Below the pieces are notes generated by a model. It saw nothing but the letters and a program-made list of their open reading frames with translations. It searched no databases and was not told where the DNA came from. The position numbers and the translations under genes were made by a program. A stretch of DNA of 64,000 bases from Hahella sp. (GTDB lineage: Bacteria; Pseudomonadota; Gammaproteobacteria; Pseudomonadales; Oleiphilaceae), in assembly GCA_028280065.1 (NCBI GenBank), contig JANQMN010000058.1, forward strand, positions 62,001-126,000, given 5' to 3'. Positions 44,143-52,750 of the stretch are shown piece by piece. The stretch's first letter is position 1, and each line of letters opens with the position of its first letter.

Positions 44143-44157
44143 AATTTGCCTAAATAT

Positions 44158-44820
44158 TCAACCTGGTGAAGTAAAATTACCTATTAAGCCTGCCTCGAAA
44201 TCGGATTTTGGCAGCTGATGACGCAGGTTAAGCAAGAATACGGGATCGAGGGAATCGTACACCAAGCTTAACAGGAGTTTGAATGTTTCTACCACGCCCC
44301 ATCGCCTTAATGCCGACGCAAAAATGACTTCCCATGGCGTCGGCTCCCACAGCCGTACGACCTCCTCCTCTGAGATAATATCGGTCAAGTCTCGTTTATT
44401 GAATTGCACTACAATAGGCAGTTTTTCTGGGCTCAGACCGACTTTCGCCATGTTTTCCATCAGGTTTTCAAATGAGACGGAATTATTATGTCTCTGGCTG
44501 ATCTGGGAATCGGCGACAAAGATAACGCCATCGGCTCTGGAGAGCACGGCTTTTCGTGTACTATCGTGGGCAACCTGCCCAGGTACCGTATACAATTTCA
44601 CTTTGATTAGCAGTCCGGTGGCAGTACGTAAGCCGAGAGGTAAAAGGTCAAAAAATAGCGTCCTATCGTTTTTGGTTTCCAGTATCATCATTTCACTTTT
44701 CAGTTGCGGGCAAAGCAAATCGTGTAAGCAGATTAAATTGGTAGTCTTGCCGCTTAGAGCCGGACCATAGAACACCAACTTGATGTCGAGTGTCAGTTTT
44801 CTTTCGTTAATCTCAGCCAT
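44158..44820 (-). CDS. MglA-like small Ras-type GTPase
   Basis: 220 residues. P-loop GPALSGKT (19-26) followed by TNL, the switch-II region LYTVPGQV (77-83), ADGVIFVADSQ, and the base-specificity motif NKRD (141-144) are the hallmarks of bacterial MglA, the polarity GTPase of Myxococcus gliding motility and type IV pilus placement. The arrangement TLFFDLLPLGL before switch II is also MglA-like. No MglB (Roadblock) gene is seen nearby. It lies in the middle of an operon with two kinases, receivers and a pilus-type ATPase. Confidence 0.92.
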   Translation of the reverse strand: MAEINERKLTLDIKLVFYGPALSGKTTNLICLHDLLCPQLKSEMMILETKNDRTLFFDLLPLGLRTATGLLIKVKLYTVPGQVAHDSTRKAVLSRADGVIFVADSQISQRHNNSVSFENLMENMAKVGLSPEKLPIVVQFNKRDLTDIISEEEVVRLWEPTPWEVIFASALRRWGVVETFKLLLSLVYDSLDPVFLLNLRHQLPKSDFEAGLIGNFTSPG

Positions 44821-44909
44821 TTAAGTGAATCGCTCGTCGGCGGTTTTGGGCTTACTCATAGGCAGGGTTGTGACAAATTCAGCAAAAACCGATAGGCACG
44901 CATCGGCAG

Positions 44910-45443
44910 CTAAGGCTCATATTCATCCGAGAGGTCGATCATGCCTTCCTCATCGAGATTCAGCCGGGTAATTCCTGGGGAATCTTTTTCCAGCCTTTTC
45001 AATTCGATTAGCTGTTGATCCAGCTTGGATCTCTGTGCTCTTACTATTTCAGCTAATCGCTTATTTTCTATTAGTAATTCAGAATAACGCAGGGCATTAT
45101 GGAGCGTGACGGTTAATTCATCGTCGTTCCAAGGTTTTAAAATAAATCGATACACTTCAGCTTTATTAATAGCATCGAGGACATCCCCCATATCAGACTG
45201 TCCACTTAAAATTATGCGAATGGAATCCGGTCTAATCTCCTTCAGTTTTTGCAGAAGTTCCACGCCTGTCATGCCTGGCATGCGAAAATCTGATAGGACC
45301 AGGTCAAAGTGCCGCTGGCTAAGTTCAGTAATTGCCAGCAGAGGATCCGAATAGCAGAGTATCTCCCAACCTTGCCGCCTGAGAGATCTTTTTAAAGCGT
45401 TCAGAATGCTTATTTCATCATCAACGATGGCGATTGTGGTCAT
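44910..45443 (-). CDS. Receiver-domain protein with a coiled-coil tail
   Basis: 177 residues. REC domain with VDDE, phospho-acceptor D52 in LSDFRMP, S in place of T (ILSG), and K in LKPWNDDEL. A helix follows (about 125-155), then an acidic tail (NLDEEGMIDLSDEYEP). There is no output domain, so it is either a shuttle in the phospho-relay or a contact for the GTPase or ATPase. 89 bp separate it from the GTPase gene; the next gene upstream ends 6 bp away. Confidence 0.9.
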   Translation of the reverse strand: MTTIAIVDDEISILNALKRSLRRQGWEILCYSDPLLAITELSQRHFDLVLSDFRMPGMTGVELLQKLKEIRPDSIRIILSGQSDMGDVLDAINKAEVYRFILKPWNDDELTVTLHNALRYSELLIENKRLAEIVRAQRSKLDQQLIELKRLEKDSPGITRLNLDEEGMIDLSDEYEP

Positions 45444-45449
45444 TGCTCT

Positions 45450-46751
45450 CTACTCTTTCTTCACAAATATTTCTAGTTTGTAGTTTTCCAGTTTTTCAAA
45501 CATCAATAGTTTATTAATAATTGGTTCTGTTAATTTATAACCCTTTGAAATCAACATGATACCGTTTTTATTGAGAACATCCCTGGTTACAATCATGCCT
45601 GGTTCGAGATGGAAGGATTCTATTTTTAACTCGTAGGTATCGTTGTAACTTATCTCATATGCATCTTTATACTTGCCTATTATTTTGACTACACTAGGGT
45701 CGTAAATTTTAGCGGCGTTGCTTTGTAAGAAGGCATAGGCCTGATCACTGGTCATTGCTCGTTGCTCTATAGTGCCTAACTGCAATGCAATGAAGTCATG
45801 AGTTGCTCTAAGCAAGCGGGCTCCCTTCGGTATTTTTTTTCCGTTTAGGCGATCAGGATAGCCGGTACCGTCATAGCGTTCCATATGGTGCCGAATGATG
45901 TTCGCGGAAGGCTCTAGGCCTTCGATACTTAAAAGGGTCATTTCACCGACTGTCGGATAGGTTCGATACTTTTCAACTTGCGCCGGATTTAGCATCACCT
46001 CCGGAAGGTTTAAAATCTCATCAGGAAATCCAAGTTTTCCCAGTTCATGGAGCAATGCCGCATAGTATATGTGTTTTGTTTCCTCATCCTTAAACTTTGC
46101 AGCGTCGCATATAGTGCGAGTCAAATCAGCCACGGTACTGGCTTTTTGTTTACTCTCGTAAAACCGACTCGAAATTATTGAGGAAAGTACTCGGATGAAC
46201 ATGTCATAGCTTTTACCCAGTTCCTTATATGCCAAATCGAGCATTTCCGCCGTTTGCTGTATTTCTGCTGTTCGATCTTTGACTTTCTGTTCCAATTTTT
46301 CGTTGAACTGCTGCAATTTTGTGTTTTGGGTCTGAGTAAGCTCCAGAAGTTCTTGTTTTTCCCTTTCTAACGTTCGAATTCTAAGACCGTCTGCAACAAT
46401 TTGCTTAAGTTCGTCGTCATCCCATGGTTTGCTGATATAGCGATAAATGCCTCCTTTGTTTAGCGCTTCGATAGTTGCGCTTATATCTGAATGCCCGGTT
46501 AACAGCATCCGAATCGTGTCAGGCCATCGTTGTTTGACGTGAGTAAGGAATTCTGCACCATTCATTTCAGGCATTCGCATGTCTGAGACAACAAGGTCAA
46601 TCTCCTCCAGCTCAAGTACTTCCAGACCCTCGGCGCCACTCTCGGCAAAAACACTTTTATAGCCAGTTCGTCTGAAAAGGCGCCTTAATGAAGACAGGAT
46701 AGCTGGTTCGTCGTCTACAAAGAGTATGGTCTCGCCTGTTTTAGCCATCAT
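45450..46751 (-). CDS. REC-coiled coil-degenerate HD-GYP protein
   Basis: 433 residues. REC (D57 in VSDMRMP), coiled coil (about 120-170), then an HD-GYP domain (about 185-380) and a C-terminal beta part (MIVTRDVLNKNGIML). DGTGYP (294-299) is intact, but metal ligands are changed: HD is H235-E236, the next His is Y265 (TYPTVG), and the late Asp is H318 (ATHDF); His288-His289 are kept. Therefore cyclic-di-GMP hydrolysis is doubtful and a binding or scaffold role is possible. Its ATG overlaps the stop region of the upstream kinase by 11 bp. Confidence 0.9.
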   Translation of the reverse strand: MMAKTGETILFVDDEPAILSSLRRLFRRTGYKSVFAESGAEGLEVLELEEIDLVVSDMRMPEMNGAEFLTHVKQRWPDTIRMLLTGHSDISATIEALNKGGIYRYISKPWDDDELKQIVADGLRIRTLEREKQELLELTQTQNTKLQQFNEKLEQKVKDRTAEIQQTAEMLDLAYKELGKSYDMFIRVLSSIISSRFYESKQKASTVADLTRTICDAAKFKDEETKHIYYAALLHELGKLGFPDEILNLPEVMLNPAQVEKYRTYPTVGEMTLLSIEGLEPSANIIRHHMERYDGTGYPDRLNGKKIPKGARLLRATHDFIALQLGTIEQRAMTSDQAYAFLQSNAAKIYDPSVVKIIGKYKDAYEISYNDTYELKIESFHLEPGMIVTRDVLNKNGIMLISKGYKLTEPIINKLLMFEKLENYKLEIFVKKE

Positions 46752-48552
46752 CCGTACTTTCAGTTGGTTGGTTCGTCGGCAATCGAATAGTAAAGGTAGT
46801 GCCTTTGCCTAACCTGCTTTCGACCCTAATTTCCCCATGGTGAGCACGTACTATGCCATAAGATAAAGATAGGCCGAGCCCTGTTCCTTGACCGATGGGT
46901 TTGGTAGTAAAAAACGGATCAAACAAGGAAGAGATGTGCTTTTCCGGAATTCCACATCCGGTATCCATGACCTTAATCAGAATAAAACGTTCGTCAGTAG
47001 ATAGTGTCTTTATGGTAATGACGCCTTTCTGATCCATAGCATGCGCAGCGTTTACTAAGAGGTTCAAAAAGACCTGACCGATTTGTGATTCAACCACTTC
47101 GATATCTGGCAGGTTGCCATACTCTTTTACGACTTCCGCCTTATATTTGATTTCGTTGTGGGCAATGTTAAGGGTCTTATCTAAAACGCTATGAATATCT
47201 ACGTATTCAAATTCACCTTTGTCGGTTCTCGAAAAATCTTTCAAGTCCTGAATGATGGTTGTCACCCGTTTAATCCCGTCCTTTGACTCGTCGATTAAAC
47301 CAGGCAAGTCTTCTTCGATAAAATCAAACTCATTATTGTCCGCAATCTGATGAAAATCGGCGACTAAGTCCTTCGTTCCGATTTTTTCGACATGTATTAC
47401 CATATCCTTCACAGCAGTAAGCATTGATTCGCAGTATTCTCCCAACGTACCTAGATTGGAGGAGATAAAGCCGATGGGATTATTAATTTCATGTGCCACT
47501 CCTGCTGCCAGTTGCCCGATGGATGCTAATTTTTCAGATTGCAGTAATTGCTCTTTGGTATCCTGCAATTGTTTGATTAATGTCCGTTGCTCTTCTTTTT
47601 CATGCCTCAATTTATGATTGGTATCATCTAGTTCGCGCAGTAGGGAATTTTTCTCTAGTCCCGAATATACTTGACCGAGTAGTAAGTTGATATAAACCTG
47701 ATCCGTCTGAGAGAATGGAGGCTTTTTGGGGGATTTCATTAATAACAATACCGCTTTCTCAACATTCTTTAAATCCAGTACAGGAACAATTAGTGCATGC
47801 AAGTTGTCAAATATTTCTGTACTTTCTACCGATCCTGAGTCTATTTCGACAGTTTTATTCTGCTCTTCTAGTTTTATACCCTTTTTTCTTAACGCAAGTT
47901 CAATTTCAGTAAGTTGTTTAGTCGGTAACCGACTTTTCAACCAATGGTTTTTCTGTAGATCGCTGTTTTCGCGGGAATTTGCCAGCCATAAACCTCCTTT
48001 GTCGGCATCAGTTAATAGTATGGTGCGAGTCAGTAATTCCTCGCAAAACTTTAAATCCTCTCGTTGTTGTTGCTTGATCCACTCTAGGCTCTCAGACCAG
48101 ATCACCATGTAACGCACATGACGCTGGGTTTCCAAAAGCTGTTTGCGCGTTGCCAGGTGATACTTGTCCAAACCAAGAAGAGTAGATAGGAACTCGGCCT
48201 TGATCTCTTCTTCTTTACTTAGCTCGGGAGTTGTATCTGAAAAAAAGATTATTGCGGCGGAAAATTCCGACGTAACGGGTCTCAACAATCCGGTTGCATT
48301 CATTCCATTTACTGATAGATCATGCCAGGCCTTTCCTGAATTACTAGTAATAAGGTGCTTCAAGCTTTCAATAGCAACCGCAGAGTTAACTGATGGCGAT
48401 GAAAGAGTAAATTTAGGCGTATCCTGGCTATTCATGGATAGCCAGGCCCAAATCCACTCAAATCTCGAAAAACTATTCCTTAGTTCTTCGATATAGTCTG
48501 AATCACCGAAACTACTCAAAGGCTTCGCATAAAACGTTGAACTAAATGACAT
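46741..48552 (-). CDS. GAF-type soluble histidine kinase, first gene of the operon
   Basis: 603 residues without membrane helices. Residues about 1-130 are an unassigned sensor, then a GAF-like domain (about 150-300; GGLWLANSRENSD, IVPVLDLKNVEKAVLLL), a coiled coil (305-335), GQLAAGVAHEINNPIGFI (H354) and a complete HATPase (LLVNAAHAMDQ, DTGCGIP, GQGTGLGLSLSYG). It is the only gene of the operon with a long untranslated upstream region, so it should be first. The stop overlaps the REC-HD-GYP start by 11 bp. Confidence 0.92.
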   Translation of the reverse strand: MSFSSTFYAKPLSSFGDSDYIEELRNSFSRFEWIWAWLSMNSQDTPKFTLSSPSVNSAVAIESLKHLITSNSGKAWHDLSVNGMNATGLLRPVTSEFSAAIIFFSDTTPELSKEEEIKAEFLSTLLGLDKYHLATRKQLLETQRHVRYMVIWSESLEWIKQQQREDLKFCEELLTRTILLTDADKGGLWLANSRENSDLQKNHWLKSRLPTKQLTEIELALRKKGIKLEEQNKTVEIDSGSVESTEIFDNLHALIVPVLDLKNVEKAVLLLMKSPKKPPFSQTDQVYINLLLGQVYSGLEKNSLLRELDDTNHKLRHEKEEQRTLIKQLQDTKEQLLQSEKLASIGQLAAGVAHEINNPIGFISSNLGTLGEYCESMLTAVKDMVIHVEKIGTKDLVADFHQIADNNEFDFIEEDLPGLIDESKDGIKRVTTIIQDLKDFSRTDKGEFEYVDIHSVLDKTLNIAHNEIKYKAEVVKEYGNLPDIEVVESQIGQVFLNLLVNAAHAMDQKGVITIKTLSTDERFILIKVMDTGCGIPEKHISSLFDPFFTTKPIGQGTGLGLSLSYGIVRAHHGEIRVESRLGKGTTFTIRLPTNQPTESTDDG

Positions 48553-49113
48553 CTTTTAAAACTCTGACGGCCTGTTTATCAAGTATCAGTTACCTGGTTG
48601 GGTGTCGACGGTCACCAATGAAATATAGCTAATCGGCCTAAACCATCGGGCACCAAATGTGTTTAAAGATATTGGCTGGTTGTAGACGAATACTCATTGG
48701 GCGGTAAATAGGCCCCTACATGCATCTTCCAACTGCAGAGTACCCTGTAGAAATACTTACTTATAGTTTGGATTGGTTCACTTAGGCAACCCGTTAGATT
48801 TTACAGGTAACCTTCTCCAGCGCTAAGGTTTACAATTTACGAAGTTCACGGTTGACATGATTCGTTCTAAAACGACTTGTATTTGTCTTCGATGAAATCA
48901 ATCCGCTCGTTTCATGGACAGAGTTGAGTGAAGCTATCAGGCCCTATTATCCAAAACCGCCAAATGGTGCGGGACGCTAACTCATCGGATCAATGTTACG
49001 AATGCATTTTTCGATAACATTAATGAGTATCCGTGTCTATTGAATACAGCAAACAAATTAATCGCCGGAAAATCGGCTGACTGTGGTGGCGCTTGGATGC
49101 CAAAGGGTGAGTT
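48553..49113. other. Gap between divergent signalling genes
   Basis: 561 bp between the operon and the giant GGDEF-EAL gene. TTGACA at about 48853 is a good -35, but the following -10 is poor. No gene or terminator visible. Both promoters should be here. Confidence 0.4.
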
Positions 49114-52100
49114 GTGACAAACAGGCTTAAATTGCTGTTGGTTGAAGATAATGAAGGAGATGCAGTTCTCTTTGGAGAATACCTTGAATCGACAAAGCTG
49201 GCTTTCGAGCTGATTCATTGCGAAACCCTTGCGGATTGCCTTGCCAACATAAAAGAATCGAAATTTGACATTGTTTTCCTTGATTTGGGTTTACCGGACT
49301 CCGATGGTCTGGTGAGCCTTGAGGCTATTAGTAGGGAGGCAGGCCAACTGCCGGTTATTATTCTTACCGGCCTTAACAGTGAGGAAATTGCCTTGCGAGC
49401 CCTTAGGAAAGGCGCGCAAGACTTTTTGCCAAAAGGTAGCATCACCCCGGAATCCCTGGTACGCAGCGTAAACTACGCCATCTCTCGTAAGTATTCTGAA
49501 AATCAGCTAGCTCTTTCAAAGAGCCGAATAGAAAGCCTGACTGAAACGGCGATTGATGCCATTTTCACGCTAGATGAAAACGGGCATATTATTTACTGCA
49601 ACCCGGCGGCGCAATTACTTCTTAGAACGGAAAGGTCTCGGCTTGTCGGGCAGTCAATCTATCGGTATTTAGCAACGGAAACACAGAATACGTTCAGATC
49701 TTTTTTCAATGGATTCAAAGGCGGCAATAGTGAGGATTGTAAAGGGCAAAGTACCGGTAGAATAGTAGACTCAAACAATTTTCCCGTTTTGGATATAGAA
49801 TTTACTATTGGACACTGGCCCACGGAACAAGGTTATTTGTTTAGCTTATTTGTTAGGGATATCACGCAGCGCAGAATTAACGAGCAAGAAGTCAAACAAG
49901 CACTACAGGTGCAAAAGGCGATCGCCTTCATACAAGGCCTTTGCGGTACAAACCTTCACCTATCACGAAAAATTAAAAGCGCATTACTCACTCTTTTATC
50001 GATTGATTGGGCCGGAACGGAAAATCTGACCTCGGCAGGGGTATTCCTTTATCAAGGTGATGAAATCTCTTTGAAGCATACCATAGGGCTTGAAGTATGT
50101 GAGGAGGAACTCAAGTCGGTAAAGCGGAAATTCTTGGAGGATAAAGATTTAATTTTTCTCGATAATGCAGGAACAAATTACTGGTTCCCTCTAGTGGGTT
50201 CGGACGAGTCGAATTTGGGTCTATTCGTTATACCTTTTAACCTTCCTTTTCTAACCCATACTCCAAACTTAAAGCAGCTAAGGGTTGTGTTGACAACGTT
50301 GACCGGAATGATAGAAGACCATCGCTCGACGTCGAAAATCGCGCAACTTAACTGTGCCATCGAGCAAAGCCCGGTTGGAGTGGCCATGACCGATTATGAG
50401 GGTAATATTCACTATGTTAATCAGGCCGTCACTACTATTACCGGATATGCCAAAGAGCAGATAATTGGTCAAAATCTGCGCCTGTTCCAGTCAGGATTGA
50501 CACCTGACAGCTTTTACCTACACCTATGGGATACGATTCGCAGTGGTAATGTCTGGAAAGGTGAGCTGCAGAATAAACGAAGCGACGGCATCATCTATTG
50601 GGAATCAATGACTATCGCGCCGGTAGATGGGACGGAAGAAGACGAAGTCTGTTTTATCGCTTTAAAGGAAAATATAGACAAAAGAAAACAAGACGAGCAG
50701 CAACTTACCTATATGGCATCGCATGATACGTTGACAGGGTTGCCTAATCGCGTGTTGTTGCTGGATCGCCTGTCTCAGGCGTTAGCCCAGACGAAAAGAG
50801 ATAAAACTGGCCTGGCGGTTTTGCTGTTGGATTTGGACAAATTTAGCTTCGTAAATGATCAGCATGGCCATCTCGTTGGGGATGAACTGCTCAAGCTGGT
50901 CGCTCACCGTATTAAGTCCACCATAAGGGAATCTGACACTGTCGGACGACAGGGAGGGGATGAGTTCATCGTTATCTTGCCTGGAGTGCACGGCGAAGCT
51001 GCGGTGGAACAGCCGATAAAGGCTATTCTATCGAGTCTTTCCAAGCCCTTTAACTTGGGCGATAGTAAACACAAAGTATCTTCAAGTATAGGCGTTGTAG
51101 TTGATAATTGCGGGGTGTATACAGCCGGAGAGCTATACCGCCGAGCAGATATTGCGATGTATCAGGCAAAACAAACAGCTGGCAATTCCTTTTGCTTATT
51201 CCGCAATGAAATGGATGACTATCTGCATTCCAAAGTCTGGTTTCGCAATGCTATAAAAGATGCATTAAAGCGAAATGAGTTCAGTATCCACTACCAACCG
51301 CAGGTAAATAACAAATCCGGTATTATGATCGGTGCTGAAGCTTTACTTAGATGGAATCACCCTGAGAGAGGCTTTATCTCTCCCGGGGAGTTTATTCCAC
51401 TGGCTGTGCAAGCTGGGGAGATTGTTTCCATCGGCAATTGGGTTTTAGACGAGGTCTGTATTCAAATCAAGAAGTGGCTGGATGCCGGGCTGCACCCACC
51501 CAGAATTGCCATCAACCTGTCCGCCGATCAGTTGTTAGACAAAAATCTATCGGAAACCCTCGCCAAAAATATAAAAGAATACGGGTTAACCCCTGATTTG
51601 TTGGAGCTGGAGTTGACGGAATCAGAAATAATGCAGTCACCGAAGCTTGCCATCCAGGTTCTTTCCAAGTTACAAACTATGGGGATTCATATTGCAGGTG
51701 ATGACTTTGGTACCGGGTACTCAAGTCTCAGCTATCTGAAACGTCTCCCGCTCAACCGGGTAAAAATAGACCGTACTTTTATTTCGGACATCACCAGGGA
51801 CCCTGAAAGTCACGCTATTGCCTCCATGATTATTTCTCTGGGTCACAATCTTGGATTACGTGTGCTGGCGGAGGGAGTAGAGCAAAAGGCGCAGCTAAAT
51901 CTTCTCACTCGTATGGGCTGTGATGAGTTCCAAGGATATTATTGTTCTCCTGCTATACCGGTCGATGAGTTTGAAGAATTGTTCTCTTCGAAACAGAAGC
52001 TTATCGAAGTCGACGATGAAAATACCCAGCGAAGAAATCTACTGATATTGGACGATGAATCTCAGATACTCTGTTCCTTATACCGGGTTTTTCGAAAAGA

Positions 52101-52440
52101 CGGATACACTATTCTTAAAACTGATGATCCCGAAGTTGCCTCTAGATATCTGGCGGAATATGATGTCGGAGTCATCCTCTGCGACCAGCGAATGCCGGAG
52201 ATATCCGGTACTGAATTTTTGACCAAAGTAAAAGCACTTTATCCAAATACCGTTCGAATGGTTTTATCAGGTTATACGGAACTTAACAGCATTATTGACG
52301 CTATCAATGAGGGCAGTATATATAAATTTTTAACTAAACCTTGGGACGATGAACAGTTAAGACAGCACGTGGAAGAAGCTTTTCAGGTTTATGAAATGCG
52401 TAAGCAAAATGAGGAAAATCGACAAGACTTAGTATCTTAG
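49114..52440 (+). CDS. REC-PAS-GAF-like-PAS-GGDEF-EAL-REC hybrid regulator of cyclic-di-GMP
   Basis: 1108 residues, GTG start after AAGGGTGAGTT. N-terminal REC (D57 in LDLGLPD), PAS (about 140-265), an unassigned region (about 270-410), a second PAS (about 415-530), GGDEF with the intact motif at 614-618, EAL with E742-A743-L744 and DDFGTGYSS at 863-871, then a second REC (about 974-1095; D in LCDQRMP). Both enzyme motifs are intact, so it could make or break cyclic-di-GMP. The last REC is of the same kind as those in the operon (ending KPWDDE), so the same kinases may act on it. Divergent from that operon. Confidence 0.94.
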   Translation: MTNRLKLLLVEDNEGDAVLFGEYLESTKLAFELIHCETLADCLANIKESKFDIVFLDLGLPDSDGLVSLEAISREAGQLPVIILTGLNSEEIALRALRKGAQDFLPKGSITPESLVRSVNYAISRKYSENQLALSKSRIESLTETAIDAIFTLDENGHIIYCNPAAQLLLRTERSRLVGQSIYRYLATETQNTFRSFFNGFKGGNSEDCKGQSTGRIVDSNNFPVLDIEFTIGHWPTEQGYLFSLFVRDITQRRINEQEVKQALQVQKAIAFIQGLCGTNLHLSRKIKSALLTLLSIDWAGTENLTSAGVFLYQGDEISLKHTIGLEVCEEELKSVKRKFLEDKDLIFLDNAGTNYWFPLVGSDESNLGLFVIPFNLPFLTHTPNLKQLRVVLTTLTGMIEDHRSTSKIAQLNCAIEQSPVGVAMTDYEGNIHYVNQAVTTITGYAKEQIIGQNLRLFQSGLTPDSFYLHLWDTIRSGNVWKGELQNKRSDGIIYWESMTIAPVDGTEEDEVCFIALKENIDKRKQDEQQLTYMASHDTLTGLPNRVLLLDRLSQALAQTKRDKTGLAVLLLDLDKFSFVNDQHGHLVGDELLKLVAHRIKSTIRESDTVGRQGGDEFIVILPGVHGEAAVEQPIKAILSSLSKPFNLGDSKHKVSSSIGVVVDNCGVYTAGELYRRADIAMYQAKQTAGNSFCLFRNEMDDYLHSKVWFRNAIKDALKRNEFSIHYQPQVNNKSGIMIGAEALLRWNHPERGFISPGEFIPLAVQAGEIVSIGNWVLDEVCIQIKKWLDAGLHPPRIAINLSADQLLDKNLSETLAKNIKEYGLTPDLLELELTESEIMQSPKLAIQVLSKLQTMGIHIAGDDFGTGYSSLSYLKRLPLNRVKIDRTFISDITRDPESHAIASMIISLGHNLGLRVLAEGVEQKAQLNLLTRMGCDEFQGYYCSPAIPVDEFEELFSSKQKLIEVDDENTQRRNLLILDDESQILCSLYRVFRKDGYTILKTDDPEVASRYLAEYDVGVILCDQRMPEISGTEFLTKVKALYPNTVRMVLSGYTELNSIIDAINEGSIYKFLTKPWDDEQLRQHVEEAFQVYEMRKQNEENRQDLVS

Positions 52441-52750
52441 TTTGCGATCAAGCAAAGGTTTCAGCCCCGGCGTTACCGCTTAGCAAAGTCTCCGGAGCAG
52501 CCATCATCGCGGATGTATCACGATACACTATGGGACAAAGAAATATTCTTTGCAGGTTGAGAACTCAAGGCACAGAGCGACAGGTCAAACGGCATCATTG
52601 CTTTTGTTCACGAAAATACCCGATATTTCTATAGTCCCAGCTAACCGGTCGGAAAAATATCTCAATGTTGGCAAATTGTAACTAAACCAATTTACTTTTT
52701 ACATTCGATGCTGTACTTAGTCTTTCATAGATGGAACTGTTGAGAGAGCC
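52441..52750. other. Gap without a gene
   Basis: 310 bp. No gene, terminator with T-run, or clear promoter seen; GAGAGAGCC just before 52751 is the ribosome site of the next gene. Confidence 0.4.
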
